A DNA stretch of 64,000 nucleotides from Hygrocybe punicea. Its lineage: Eukaryota; Basidiomycota; Agaricomycetes; Agaricales; Hygrophoraceae. The notes under the pieces were generated by a model that saw nothing but the letters and a program-made list of their open reading frames with translations, had not been told where the DNA came from and ran no database searches. A program made the translations under genes and the position numbers. The stretch lies in NCBI GenBank assembly GCA_963556145.1, contig OY744461.1, forward strand, positions 3,844,001 through 3,908,000, read 5' to 3'. Below are positions 29,701 to 43,237 of this stretch, one piece after another; within the stretch, counting starts at the first letter, position 1, and every line of letters begins with the position of its first letter.

Positions 29701-32700
29701 ATGGTCCTATATCTGGGGTACCATCAATACAATCATCGAGCCACCCTGACCTTTTCAAAGTTCTTTCAGCTATTAGCATTTGATCCTTCCTCTTTTGTCC
29801 TTTATGGCCAAGTTTCAGAAGTATTTCTGTGTCATTATTGTCTTCACCAATATTATTGTTGAAGTCATCACCATTAACGGCTAATTCAGCATTGTGCATG
29901 TCATCCAGTTCATCAAGATTGTTTGAAGTTGCCCATGAATACCTTATAATATCTTCAGTATTATTCTTTCGATGTTTAGCAGAGAAATCATCTCTTGCAT
30001 CTAGACACTCATATTGTAAACCAAAGTATTTCATGATCTTCAGCTCTCTTTTAGAAAACTCATGGTCTATAAAAGCATTATCCCATGTTTGTAATTTACA
30101 TTTGAGTTCTTTGCCACTTCTCCATGGCTTGAAAAACGTTAACATTGTACAACAATAATATTCTCGATCACCATGGTCAGCCCTTGGCAAAGTGTTTGGA
30201 ATAAAATTAGGAACTATGAAGGGATCATTCCCTTTCATTTTGGCATGGTGGGTAAGATATTGTGGATGATTGGGATGTAAAGTATAATCATTTTCATTTT
30301 TTGTCAATTTATTAAGATCAACTTCATTTGTTTTATCAGCTATTTCTGTGCCTGCATTTCTATTCAAACCATCAGGTTTTGGAATTTCATCTATCTCCAT
30401 GAGTATATCATTATCAATGACATCAGACAAGTCGTCATCACTGGAGTCGTCAACATTAGTAGGTTCAGTGAAAGAGTCAGACAAATCATCACAGCCTAGA
30501 TTGTCCAAAATATGGTTTTGCATGGGTTCTTTTCTGGCCCTTTTGGTTTTTGTTTTGGTGCGTCTTTTATTTGGTTCTATAGTTGCAAGACGTATCCAGT
30601 CATACAGTGATACATTATCATACAAGGCTGGTCTGAACATATAATTATTTACTTTGGAAAGTCCAATGTATGCACCATTATTCTTACCAATAACAACCTT
30701 TTGTGTATTATTTTGGTCTTCACATATATTAGCAATTTCTTCATCAGACCATGCACTGATAACCTCTTTAACATAAGATCTCCAAAAGAATGGCATGAAT
30801 TTATGACTGGTGTAGTGATCAGGATTTCCAAGCACATATAATGAAGCCATTGGAGCACCAATTTCCATTTTGGAGGTGAGTGAATTGACTATTTGTGTAA
30901 ACAGTTTTCTGACTTTGTCTTTTCTTTTCAGGTCGCCACCAATCATTTCGGAATTCTTATCAAAAATACTCTTTATCACTTCAAAAATGCTATAGGTCTT
31001 CAAGGAGAATTTTGTAATATAATCTGTTATGTATGCAACTATGGCCTTTATAGCAGTACCTGATAATAAGCTGGTCACATCAGAATTGCATCGTAGCATA
31101 TATGTAACTTCAGGTGTCACCGTGTTCATCCAAGGTTCACCATGCTTGAGGTTGAGAACACCAGTATTAGGTTCTACAAAGGTTTGTTGAAAGATATCTC
31201 AGGGAAATCGTCGTTTACATTCACCTTTCGAATTAAGACAATATGGCTTTTTTTTGCCGACATGTCTGTTATGTACATTTAATCGCAATAAAAGATCATC
31301 TACAACATCTTGAAACCTTTGCCACCATGTTGATCTTTTGTCGTGATATTGACAATTCATGGAACAATTATATGATGGTGGATCTGGCAATACACATGTC
31401 GGTGGTTGATATTCAGGTTTCGACATTGTCTGTTCCATTTTCTGTGATACCTCATCTTTAGAACCTGTCATGAATTGTCCTACACACAAACTTTCCAAGT
31501 ATTCCACTAATCTTTTCTGAAAGTCAGAATTTTCAACCATAATTTTGTCACGTATTTCCTGAGGTGTAAGGCATCCCTTTATCCACAACAGCATATGAAG
31601 ATGCAAGGTAAGACGTCCTTGTTCCTCTACCGTCGCATAATAACCTGATGTGTTTTCATAAAGGCCAGGGTGAGATTCATTTATTCCTAATATATGTTTG
31701 ATGAACATTTCAGTAGTAAAGTGAAAGAAGCGAGCTCCAGCAACTGGATTATTTGCGATTAGTTTGTAACAATCCTGGGGTAGACGTAGTTTAGGATAAA
31801 ACTTTTCTTTGTTGTCAGCATAATATAAGCATAGTGGGTGATTGATGTCTGCAGGTGCAAAAGTGATAAACCAAGTCGGAGCACCAATATAGGATATCAG
31901 AGACCAAATCTCATTTCGCATGTATTTTTTGTTAGTAATTGAACCTTTGACCTGACCAGCTACATGATCCAAGTCTGATATAAGCCTATAACATGCTTTT
32001 TCTTCAGGGGTATCTGGTTTGACTCTATCACCTCTAGACAGTCTTTTAGAGAGATCATCTAAAACAGCTGTATTGATATTCATCAAGCGATCTGCAATAT
32101 CATTGAAATTATGTTTATTAGTCAACAGATATCCACCTGTTGTACTGTCTTTAATCGGTTCCTGATTGAATGCAATCAGTGGGAAATAGGGATCGGTTTG
32201 AAATCTTTTGTCATGATACATCAGAAGATGCCTTTTATGCATCATATCACTGATGCTTAAAACATCTTTGTCAATGCTGCTAATACCACCCAAGCCATAT
32301 GGAAATAGGCAGGGGAACATCATAGGATATAACTGAGGATTATTAAAGAATGATTCTGGATTTCTAGCATGGCTGATGGCAAGAACACCACCATGGTCAT
32401 CTATCAAGTGCTTTGTCGCTCTAGCTATTAATGCCTTTGGACTTGTAATATCTAGATTTTCACTGGTTACTCCACTAACAACAAAGGGACAAGGCCCATC
32501 TTCCACACCATCTTCCTCTTCATTGTCAAATGCACTAGTGGCTTCTGGTTCCTTATTTATGTCTGCTGGTCGATATGCAATCACAACAGGAATTCCATGA
32601 TCTGGATATTGTGCTAGATTTTCATAGGAGATATCTAAATCATAGTAATCCATGTGGTTCAATTTCAGCCATTCTAAAGCTGCAGAAACTCGCCATCGGC

Positions 32701-33391
32701 GAACCAATAAAGGTGTTCGCTCCATGTCTTCTGGAGTTGGTCTGGCAGGACTGGTGAAAATGAATGCTAGCACCTCATCAAGTTCTTTAATTGTTGGAGG
32801 CAACCGTTGATATATCTTTGGTGTTGGATTTTGAAACATGATGGCATTTGCTTTCATTTTATGCATCCCAGATGAGACACGAACAATACATTTGTTGTGA
32901 CGAACACGGGCAATCAAAAGTTGTTCAGCAAATGTTAGATTTTGAAGTTGTGGAGGAATTCTTCCCATCCAAAGTCCATTTGCCAAAGCATATTTGGGAG
33001 TTTTGCCTTTATTCAGACTGAGCATACATGGTTTGCATATCCATTTACATGTGTTATCTAGCACTGGACCTTTGATATCCTCTATTGGATCAGAACAATG
33101 ATATCGTTCACATCTTGTGATTCCCATATTGTCTCTAGTTAATATTTTCAGATTAACCTTTGTCTTTGACAATAAAGACATGTTCTTCAATGCAACCAAT
33201 TGACCGCACACGGCACACCCACTTTCTTGAAAACATTCGGGTGATGTATCTCTGCACCAGTTGCTGATTATGGTTTCCTTCAATTCAATAGATGGTGGAG
33301 GAGGAGGAAATGATTGCTCATCTGACTTGTCCAATTCTTCTTTCATTTGAGTCTGAGTTTCTTTTTTGCCGCACTCATATGTTTCTGTCAT
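26723..33391 (-). pseudogene. Helitron RepHel protein: HUH Rep, PIF1-like helicase and USP-like protease, one in-frame TGA
   Basis: It nicks and unwinds DNA for rolling-circle transposition. From ATG 33391 the frame runs 730 codons, meets TGA at 31199-31201, and stays in the same frame to 26723 (2222 codons in all). Order: Cys-rich DUF6570-like front (GCAVCGQL ... CKWICKPC); Rep motif GAPTWFITFAPADI; HUH motif as HLH in LTLHLHMLLW; after the TGA the two tyrosines in YITDYITK; helicase Walker A GMAGTGKS (about residue 590 of the second part), Walker B YIFIDEVSML, GDFGQLPP, and late motifs QGRTRP and TCLSRS. The C-terminal 260 residues have a Cys box WSCAYDSL, paired CLKCMSC/HRCQLCW and a His box HFTARIF...WFHDG, like a ubiquitin-specific protease fold. 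The TGA stands where related proteins have Arg after RFP. Otherwise intact. Confidence 0.85.
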
Positions 33392-34462
33392 TTATTGTCT
33401 TCTGTACCACTGTTTACATAGGTCTTTATGTGATTTAATATCATGCACATGAAAAATAGAAACATGAGTATCACAGGCTGAACAATTATGCCTCATTAAT
33501 GGCACAGATAGATCTTATCCATGTAATCTTCGTAATGTCTTTGACAAATATATACCATGTATTGTTGTTATTTCACCAATATCCTTCACCGTCAACTTTG
33601 GCAGAAGTTCATGCAAAGGCATTTTGACCCACAAATATTTTTTTCTATCTCCATATACAATGTTGGCCGCCTGTTGATCAACATGATCCACGTATTCAAA
33701 TAGTATGTTGGAATCATGGTTGATATTATTGGATGGGAGCATGAAAGATTGAAGAAGGTTAAATTTGAATGTTGGTATTCGTTTACCACCACCAATGAAA
33801 TGATATCCATGAAGGGAATTTATATATAAAGATTTAAACGGGTTTCTGAATAAATTCAAATTGAACACAATTATATTGGAATGACTATGTCATATTATGA
33901 AACATAGTGTGATCCACAGCAACGTTTCATGTGTTAGAGAACTAGTAATACAATAAAATAAATATGATCTGAAATCATGTCGTCTCAATAGTAATCGCAT
34001 GAGAAATGCCTTGATCATTTTACAATGACATTGGACAGTGATAGGTTTGAGAAGACAATACAAAGCAAAGAGATATTTAGGAGGCAAGAAATATGTCCTG
34101 GCATATTGAATAAAACGTAATTGCATTATGACCACGCTATTTTTAAATGTAGTCCAAATGAATAATGGATCGATCGTCAAGTTAACTTTTGTTATTTGAA
34201 TGAACTCTACACTTTTTGTTGCATTTATTTGCATCAATATTGTTGTATCGCCCTGATCTGGGGCAAACTCATGTTCTATGAGTTTTCTTTGAGAAACACC
34301 CAATTCTTGGGTCAAGGTCAATATCAAAGGCAAGGAAATTGGTTCAGGAGAGATATACATAAGTTGATTTTGGCATAGTTGTGGAAATAATGTTGCATTT
34401 GCAAGGAAATGTAGATAAGTCAAACCTGCAATGCAGACACAGATGATGTTGTGGGGATTCAT
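33392..34462 (-). pseudogene. Possible N-terminal extension of the Helitron protein
   Basis: Upstream DNA remains in the same frame as RepHel, interrupted by TAA just before ATG 33391, TAA at 33515-33517 and TGA at 33890-33892. The part nearest RepHel looks coding: IGEITTIHGIYLSKTLRRLHG, then a Cys/His motif HNCSACDTHVSIFHVH typical of the N-terminal zinc-binding segment of fungal Helitron proteins. Stops could mark decay or unrecognised introns. The farther part (33890-34462) matches nothing known to me. Confidence 0.5.
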
Positions 34463-34559
34463 GAGGATTTGTGACAGTAAGAGGAAACACCTATTTAACT
34501 AGTCAAGTGGTTCGGATCATGAATAACAATTAACACAATGGGATTGATCATATGACATT

Positions 34560-35545
34560 ATATTATTTGTAAGCTCTTCCTAAAACACCATAAGGTGTGC
34601 CTGAATCTTTAGAAATCTGTGTTTACTTTTTTAATTCCATTGCATGTTCCCGTGACATGCCTTGATACAGGCCAAAAATGCATCTGTACCATGAATAGCT
34701 GCCTTACGATCTTATTAGGGGTCTGGCTGACAAGACATTGATCAAACCGACTGAGAAGAACAATGGTACCCCCTTTTAAGATATTTTGTGGATTTAATCT
34801 TCAGAGTCTCAGTGATATTTATTTCTAGCTTGCTCAACAGACAAAACAGGTATTGAAGTTGAACAACCAGGCTGTTTGACAACTGTGCATATTTGACAAT
34901 TGCTTGGTAATTCATGGAAATTATCATTGTTCTTCATCCTTGTCAGAAATACATTGTCATTTTTATGGAGCTGTACATATCATTCCCACACAAGTATACT
35001 GTATTATTCCGGTACCAAAGAGTCATAGCTCCCCTTGGAGTGACAGTTATATCTTCCACTACAAGAGGGGGTTTTGTTACTCTTGTATCATTGTATCCTC
35101 ATTTAATAGGTCCATAAAGTTCGTGATTCTGGTTTCTTACATATATTCAATTTGAATTTTCATTAGCCCGAATGAGAGTCATCTCAGGTTGTCCTTCTCA
35201 AGTTGAGTGTGTAGGTGGTTGTACGACTGAACTGAAAGTAATGCATTCACCAGGATATATTTTAGACAAACAGATTTTCAGTCAACAAGATTGATGCCTT
35301 ACGCTGTATCTATGCTCACTATCATGCTCAATTCTTATGGTCATAGGACAGTAACACAAGCCATTTTTAACGGAGCAAAAAGCAATACATATATAGAAAC
35401 TGTACAAATGTTAATAGTAGCGATGTATGAGGAGGACATTTGAGGGCACAGATTGTCACCAAGTTTCCAGAAATCAACGACTGGGATACAGTCTTTTTAG
35501 TCAAATATAATGAATACTCCACAAAAGAAGGACTTACTCCTCCGA
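34560..35545. other. No intact gene; weak plus-strand gene remnant
   Basis: Plus-strand pieces at about 35350-35560 look like a decayed coding sequence (TYIETVQMLIVAMYEED, SFQKSTTG) with stops. The Helitron 5' end should lie in or before this stretch but could not be recognised. Confidence 0.3.
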
Positions 35546-35547
35546 AA

Positions 35548-37469
35548 TTAAGGCCCGGGATCAAGTTTGGATGTCAATGGCTTGGGAGATGAAGGCCTCG
35601 TTTGGCTCGGAGTAATGGAGAGTAGGATTTTGGGTGGAACGATGTTGCTCCAATCCACGTCCATTGATGAAGTGCTGGGCTCCGCAGGGGTCAATGACTG
35701 GTGGCGTGACAATGCACGCGTATTGGGACGGAATCCTAGGACATGGAGAAGATCAGAATTGGAATATATACAGCCTATGATGTAATGTTGAAATACATAC
35801 CCGGAGTCGGAGACTTCTTCGGTGGCTTCACCAGGTTGAGCTTCTCTACAATAATGCCCGCTTGCTCCGAAGCAACATCCAATTTCCTCCTCTTTGCCAT
35901 CTCGCCATCCTCGTGACCATTGCTGGGAGACATCTTTTCGGGTTCAGGAGGTCCATCGTCGTTGTCCATGGTTATATCATTATCAACATCCAACAACCCC
36001 GCCCACTCTGGTCCTAAAATGTCCAACTTCACGGATTCCGGTGCCACAACATCCGGCTCAGGGGCAATGGGTGGCTTAATCTCCATTGTCAATTTCTCCG
36101 ATGCCGATTGCCGGGTTGTGCGCGACGACCCAATTTCAACAGTGACTGCGAGATGTCAGTGCATTAATCATAACAAGGTGAGCAACGTACGCATTTGGGC
36201 CTTAGACCGCTTCTTCTTTACCGGGGCTACGTCCTCCATCTTTATGTCGTCTATACATGAATAAATGTGTTGGATCATCGTTTTGATATTCGGAATTCAA
36301 TAACTCACCCTCATCGTCGTCCTTGGCTTTGGACTTGATTGTGCGCTCTGTCATGATGAAGGGTTTGCATGTATGACAATCACAGACAATGAAAGTACTT
36401 ACTGGACTTGGGCTCGGGCTTGGGCTTCTTTTTGTCCTTCTCGGACGAATTGTCTGCGCCACCTGAATATTCAATAGATCTATACACCACTATGGTTGAA
36501 AATTTGTACAAACCAGCAGAAGATGCCTTCTGTTTTTTGACCGATTTTGACTTGGCTTTGCCCTTGCCCTTGCCCTGGGCAACCGGCTCCTCTGCAAATG
36601 TATTATATCATTAGCACAATCACACATGTAATTCTAGATCACACCTTCATCATCATCCGCCACATCGGCATCGACGACGACACTATGTCCTTACACCAAG
36701 CAATAATATGACCGATGATCTCGAGCTTTGTGGCGTCCGGAAGCCCACCGAACGACCAATTTGCAGAGGTTCCGCTGTGCCATGCTGGCACAGATTCGTC
36801 GTATTTCGCCCAATCTATGATGCCAGACGTCATAATCCATTTGTCTGCCAATGCGTATATATACTCACCGAGGTCCTCTGGCATGGTCTCGGTGCTAACA
36901 GCGCCATGTTGAATTAATGCCGATGGAGAATGCTTGCCGACATAAAACTCTTTGAGGAGCCAATCATCGAAGATCGTGCTTCGCCAGTCACGGGTAACCT
37001 CGTTGGCCCGTTTTGCGACCAAAACCTCTGCCCAAATTTCGTCCATGACGGTGTCGGTATACTTGAGGTAATCCCAGAGTGAATCGGTCCCTTCCTTATC
37101 GTTTTTGACGTAGTCCGGCAAGTAGTGGGGTGCCTTGTTGTATGCGATGGCAGCTGTCGCGTAGATGTACATATCCATTTGATAAATCAAGCGATGGAGC
37201 GGTTCCTCGTATTGTTCGGGCATTTCGCGCCATAACTTGCCTCGGGCGGTGGCATCGTGCGGGTGAGTCTTCAGTACATATAAGTTACGAGAAAACACGG
37301 GGATGGTGCCGGAGTCCTTGTTGGGTGCCGGAATCTTGGGCGGGACCATGTACTGGATTTGGAAGATGTGATGGAGCTCCTGCAGCTTTTTGGGCGGCGC
37401 ATCGGGCCAGTATTTGAAGGCCGCAGGATTGATGGCAGGAGTCGAGGTTTTGATGACGGGTAAGGACAT
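35548..37469 (-). CDS. Unrecognised multi-exon protein with Lys/Glu-rich tail
   Basis: The start is taken as ATG 37469 (MSLPVIKTSTPAINP), because the longer open frame to 37520 begins with a non-ATG codon. A first exon of about 270 residues is compact and Trp/Tyr-rich (KYWPDAPPKKLQELHHIFQ ... WAKYDESVPAW). Short exons separated by 45-65 nt GT-AG introns then encode a charged tail (GKGKGKAKSKSVKKQK, KDKKKPKPEPKS, DDIKMEDVAPVKKKRSK) and a last part ending KLDPGP. All junctions I could check keep frame, so the gene looks intact. KKKRSK-type clusters suggest nuclear localisation. Transcribed away from the repeat array at 37865-38605. Family unknown. Confidence 0.6.
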
Positions 37470-37864
37470 GGAAGATGAAATAAAGCTTTTTGGTTGATGT
37501 GTGAGGCGATTTGAGAGCAAAAGAAAAGGGCGGATTTTTTACTCAACGTTCCAGACTATGAATACAGATGTCACGACCACGTGACCTGATCAATCGCCAC
37601 ATGTTCGACCTCATGTTTGGCTTCTTTGCATGCATAAACAACAAATCTATTTATTTATGTTTTTGATGTGGCTTGAGCTTATAAGTTGTCCAAGGCTAGT
37701 ACTTGCACGCAGAAAACCGACAGGTGCAGCGTATTGAATTTCTTTCAGTTGGTAAGGCGATAAATGGAGTTAATTTGTTCGATGAATATTCACGGACTGG
37801 TCCTTTGACGGAAAAGCACAACAAGTCTGACTTGTTGGATGGATGTAGAAAGGACAAGGTATAC

Positions 37865-38605
37865 TACACCAAACATGTTGTTTGGTGCGTTCGGTCACCG
37901 GACATATTTGATGGATGTCCATCAATCGGTATGACTAGATATACCACACCGAACACATCGAACATGTTCGGTGTGTTCGGTGAACATGTTCGGTCAACGT
38001 TGGTAACCCAATATAACTAGATATATGACACCGAACACATCGAACATGTTCGATGTGTTCGGTGGACATGTTCGGTCAATGTTGTTGAACCAATATAACT
38101 AGATATATGACACCCATGTTCGATGTGTTCGGTGTGGTATATCTAGTTATATTGGTTCAACAACGTTGACTGAACATGTCCACATGTTCGATGTGTTCGG
38201 TGTCATATATCTGGTAATATTGGTTCACCAACGTTGACCGAACATGTCCACCGAACACATCGAACATGTTCAATGTGGTATATCTAGTCATATTGATTTT
38301 CCAACGTTGACCGAACATGTCCACCGAACACACCGAACATGTTCGATGTGTTCAGTGTGGTATATCTAGTCATATTGGTTCAACAACGTTGACCGAACAT
38401 GTCCACCGAACACACCGAACATGTTCGATGTGTTCGGTGTGGTATATCTAGTCACAACCATTGGTTGACATCCACCGAACATGTCCACCGAACATACCGA
38501 ACATGTTCAATGTGTTCGGTGTAGTATATCTAGTCACAACCGTTGGTTGACATCCACCGAACATCTCCACCGAACACACCGAACACCTCCGATCTGTTCA
38601 GTGGA
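37865..38605. repeat. Iteron-like 82-bp repeats with an orientation switch
   Basis: Repeats contain TATATCTAGTCATATTGG, AACGTTGACCGAACATGTCC and CACCGAACATGTTCGATGTG blocks; the centre CGAACATGTTCG is a perfect 12-bp palindrome. About two to three units left of roughly 38115 are in the opposite orientation to the five or six units on the right, so the whole array can fold on itself. It fills the space between two divergently transcribed genes (starts 37469 and 38857). A small copy of the same words lies at 46541-46604. Confidence 0.85.
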
Positions 38606-38856
38606 TATTGCTCTTTCAAGACATTTAAATGATTCCATTGCTGTTCAACGTGTTTGGCATGTGTTCGTTGTTTTACCATTGCCACTCTTGTCAGGTGACA
38701 TAATTCTGACGTCTTATAATTAGAAGGTTTGTGCAATCGTCACCACGCACTATCAACCACCCTGAAAGTAATCAATTATTAAGGTATTGATGTATTAATG
38801 ATATCTGTGTCTGTTCCTCATACCACCCATCAGAAATCCTGCCTAGGTCCACAAAC

Positions 38857-40679
38857 ATGCCATATAAGAAGGAACTTGGTTATGAACTTTGCATGCACAT
38901 CTGCCCTGGTCGAAAATGCGACTCTCCAAAAACGAAATGTCTTTTGTGGAAGAAGGAAGGCAACTCCTGCCAAAGACATGTCGGATCCGCACACCAACAT
39001 CCCAAATGCGTTTCGTCTGGAATTTGTCCGCAGTCGGTATGTCTTGGTCGCAACATACGTGAAAATTGGCAGGGTGTCCGCAATGCGACGGCCGCGGAAC
39101 TCGATCTCCTTCCACGCAAAAGGCTATCATCCGACTCTGAGATGGAAACATCATCTGACTGTGAAATGGAACCGCCAACCACCGTAAGCAACAATGAACA
39201 CCGTATAACCACATTAAGCAACAATGACGGCCGTGTTTTCAAAATCCTCTTTATCCTTGACCCAACGACTCGTATCACGAGCAAAGCCGCAGCTATTAAT
39301 GATCTTGCATTCGTCACCACGACCATATCCAACATTGAACTCGATACCATTGCCCATCTTGATGGTTACGTCCATATCATCAAATCATACAAGAGTCGCT
39401 ATTCAGTATGTATTCAAGAATGGGTAATGTCTATTGTTTAATTTGTGGATTGTTGATACTGAAACGCATTTCACAACAAACAGGTTTATATCGGTATGCG
39501 ACTACATCATGAGGATGGAGACCGGCGCTTCAATGTCAAATACATATTTTGGCCCGAGTTCCTTCACGCAATACTTCGCTATCAAGACAAAGGCGATACG
39601 TGGCAAAAGTTCGCATCGGCAGATTGTGTATTTGGTGGTGTGGATATGGGAATGTCATATATGTAAGATTGACATCGCTTTAATTAATTCTGCTCCGTTT
39701 TCGCTGCATTATACTGATGTCTTGACAGCGGTAACCAATACGGATTGACACTGGAAAATGTGTCGATTTTCATGACTGGAATGGACGAGCTCTGTCGAAC
39801 GGTACACATCTGGCCACCTCCGAAGCAGATGAACACGGTCCATTCAAAATGGATACAAAATCAAAACTTGCTTCATGTCGCTTTGAACGTAACACATACG
39901 ATACGCCCCCAAGCAAAATTATTAAACGATGGCGACCAATTCCCACCGAATATTGTCTTGAAACGGACACACAGCGACACCGGTCATCACGTACTATTAC
40001 CTGGCGACCCCAAGCGAAATTTGGAATACATGCGTAATAACTGTGAGGTTCCAGGTTCACGTTGGTTTGGGCAAACGTACATCGAACCACTGAGTAAGAT
40101 GGGCGAATGGCGTGTGTTTCTAGTTGGTGGAAAGGTCGTGTATACGGTGCACACCCTGTACAACAAGGAAAGCAAGTCCTGGAAGTGGGATATCGTCTCA
40201 AGTTTCTATACCTTGGATGAGTTAAGGTGAGTGCCCTTCATTTTCACTTGTCATATCATATGTATGATTGTCTTAACTTTGTCAGAATATTTCAAACGCA
40301 GGGGACTCTATTGAAGACGGTCGCGTGCAATCCAGACAGGGGCGCCATTTCTATTCGAGAGCAAGGCAGAAACGAGTTCTTCGACTTTGTCCAGAAGACC
40401 TACGAAGGGCTTTATGCGATAGAGTCCAATATGGTTGGTGGAAAACCATCGATGAGTGTCTTTTGCCGTACGGACATATCACTCATTGTGGATTCCAAAA
40501 TGGACACTGTGTTGTATTTCGTGAATGAGGTGGAACGTTATCACACATGCAGCCTCTGGTCGAACATGAAGTCAGGTCCGAAATCCGTTCGAGCACCCAT
40601 TGGCTCATTGGCAGACACTTTTGCAGTGGTTTTTTATAAATGGTTGGTTGACATCAAAAGTCCATACTCATATTTGTAA
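38857..40679 (+). CDS. Intact four-exon ATP-grasp-like protein
   Basis: Probable ligase-type fold; substrate unknown. Exon 1 from ATG 38857 gives a Cys/His-rich N-terminus (CPGRKC, CLLWKKEGNSC, CVSSGICPQSVC). Introns at 39424-39483, 39665-39728 and 40228-40286 (approximate ends, all GT-AG) join cleanly in frame to the stop at 40677-40679, about 545 residues. The C-terminal half has features of an ATP-grasp domain: a Lys and Ser/Gly/His loop in VLKRTHSDTGHHVLLP, GEWRVFLVGGKVVYTVHT with Glu and Arg, and a late acidic/Asn pair in DTVLYFVNEVERYHTCSLW. No stop or frameshift was seen, in contrast to most neighbours. It is divergent from the 35548-37469 gene across the iteron-like array. Confidence 0.6.
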
Positions 40680-40765
40680 TATCATTTGTACATTCAATGG
40701 ATTGGTTCACATTTATTCACAAGACAGAGGTAAAATACAAATATAAACGATGATATGTGAGGAAA

Positions 40766-42795
40766 TCATTTCGGGACTCCCAAGACCATGACCCATTGCA
40801 CATTGAGCGAAATGCTCTTCATCATGTCATCTACATGCTTGAATGTATTGATGGTATGTCCAACAACGACACAGGATCCTGCAGGGATATTGTGCGGGAA
40901 GATGGGTAGTTGCTGGAGCGATATGAGAGTGGACGTGAAGTCCGCTTTGACTTTGCGTGCATCATAGATGGGCACTGACAACACATACTCAAAATATTAT
41001 TTTATATTAGACGACCGGATGCTTACCAATATCGTAAAATGATAGAGCGGCCTTATGATAAGATGGAGTGGGTCGACGAGTGAATGGACTAAGTTGTACA
41101 TTTTTGGATGTCGATGCCTCTATGAAAATCGATTAGGAATTACAACTAGAAATAATCAATGCACAAACTGGGAGATGTATCCATTCCACTTGCTGTGGTC
41201 GTTGAGAAGGACACATAGTCCTTATACAGTTAGGCCTGAAATTCGGACTCGCGAATCACCATTCCAATAGCACCGACATATCGCTCCCATTCTCCTTGAA
41301 GTAGTGCACCCTGTATAACCTTGACTGGCTTTGTATTGCCACCAATCTTGGGCTCATCGAGAAAGCAGGACTCCACTATGATGACCAATGTAAAGATTGT
41401 CGGCATTCCACCTCCAACTGCATGAAAGAAGTTGCGACCAAATGCACCAGTGGAGATATGGGCAGGGTTATCACGAGAGAGATTAGAATACCTCCCAGAT
41501 CTATCAAAGGTAATGGCGGAAACCAATAATCTATATTATATCAAATGAATTGACTGGATCCACTTCAAATTGTCGTTGAAACAACGTACTTTCTGTTGAT
41601 CTTGTAGATGTCAGTGATAATATCACTGAACTGTGGGTTGCCGTTTCCAATTGCACTGGACCAGGATACCATCGCTGCTGCCCTATATAGTTATGAGTAA
41701 ATGACAAGGGTATGACTGCAATGGCATACTTGATGTTGACGCAGTCTTGGTAGGTGTCAACAAGTTGAGGATCCCTCGTGCCAATATCGGACTCATCAAC
41801 GTTTGGAGATGGTAAGCTAGATTCACAACATCTACATCAAACACCACGGTGTAATAAGATCCAACACACCTGGTGATCTGCGTCAGTGCATAGTCAGATC
41901 TCCTTCATCACCACTGAAGCCTTTATCATCGTCGGTATCATCGAGCATGATGGCCTTCGTGGACTTCGACTTCTTGGATGGAGTATTAGAAACGCTGTTA
42001 CGATTAATGAATGAGAATATTCATATCGGCATGTAAAATACACATGAAATTGGCTTATCGGGGTTCTTCATCAAGGCTACTTTGCGACGATGCCTAAACA
42101 GTCAAACGATTTGTTTGAACAAATGGATATGTCTATGATAACTGAACAACTCACTTAGAACCGTAATCCTCTTCCTCTTCCTCCTCTTGCTCACCGTCTT
42201 GTGATTGATTAGATGCAGCTTTCAATTTCTTGAAGGGGGAAGGCGTTTTACTATGGATAACCTGTCAATGATGAGACAACACCTATGAAAAATATTTACA
42301 CATCGTCGTCATTGTTGGTGACATTGGGAGATGACATTTGACGTTTCTTTCCACTGTAACAGATTGAAATCATGTTAGATATATTTGATATTGAAACACT
42401 AACACGTCTTTAACGTTGCGAAACTTGACGGAATGCCTAATATTTGTTAACTCATATTGGATAATAATGATATGTGATTATAGATACCTTGTGAGCGTTG
42501 ACAGTGCCATTACACTGCCAGTGCTTTGAATACTGACGGCATCATCATTAGCATCGGACAAAGCCACACTGTCCATTGGTCAAAAATAGCTAACTATTAA
42601 AACGATGACACATACACATCATCATCAGCCCAAGTCTTGATAACCTTCTTTCGCTTCTCGATTGTTGCAGAAGGCCGTCTTTAGTGCATGCAATAGAAAC
42701 TTCAGTAATACCAAGTAAAATAGGTAAACATACATGGTGGCCTTGGGTTTTGCTTTCGAGTTTGATTTCGTGGCAGTGGACTTCTTGGGAGGCAT
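40766..42795 (-). pseudogene. Two-part unknown protein of a repeated Agaricomycete family, one internal TAA
   Basis: From ATG 42795 (MPPKKSTATKSNSKAKPK) about seven tiny exons encode a Ser/Lys/Asp-rich region (GKKRQMSSPNV, SKTPSPFKKLKAA, EQEEEEEEDYGSK, PSKKSKSTKAIMLDD). The conserved second part follows: VNIKAAAMVSWSSAIGNGNP, SAITFDRSGRYSNLSRDNP, GEWERYVGAIGMV, and a C-terminal block VPIYDARKVKADF ... IPAGSCVVVGHT ... NVQWVMVLGVPK. The join between the two parts near 41830-41890 is not settled in frame. A TAA at 41230-41232 interrupts EFQA*LYKDYVSFS, where related sequences have Gln. I recall this domain pair from many Agaricomycete genomes but know no function. Confidence 0.5.
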
Positions 42796-43237
42796 TGGAG
42801 AGCGGTCAAAGTTGATGGAATGGTGGATATCATCTTCACTCACGATTTAAATCACTCAAAAACAATAAGCTATGAATTTAAGATGAATCGGTGAATTCAA
42901 AACTTCAACAATAACATCTGAGGATCCACCATTGGCACATGCTCATATACCAAACGAGGCTTCTTGGGCCATGTACTCCATGCAAAGCGCAAAGGTATGC
43001 ATGAAAAATGGATGACTGTCCACATGATATTCGCCACAAGTTTATACTGGTAGGTTTCATGAATTGTTGACAAGCTCAATTAAAGTTAGGAATGGAGACT
43101 AAATAAAAAGGGGTATTCATGAAACAAAATTGCATAATGCCAAATTAAGCAACATGGGGTATACTAACAGATATTGATGAATGATGGATAGGGGTTAATT
43201 CCAATGCTGTGCATACATATCCTGTGATGCAGAATTA

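Larger units (their letters stand above)
26649..34560 (-). mobile_element. Autonomous-type Helitron (5' end not fixed)
   Basis: A rolling-circle transposon whose RepHel frame fills 26723-33391 and perhaps further. The 3' terminus is clear; the 5' TC end was not identified and could lie anywhere between about 34460 and 35550. Its left neighbour is 300 bp of unassigned DNA next to the Tc1-like element, so it is adjacent to that element and not inside it. Confidence 0.8.

Noticed and set aside
34460..35550. Exact Helitron 5' end
   Set aside because: Several A/TC positions exist but none has supporting sequence; not called.
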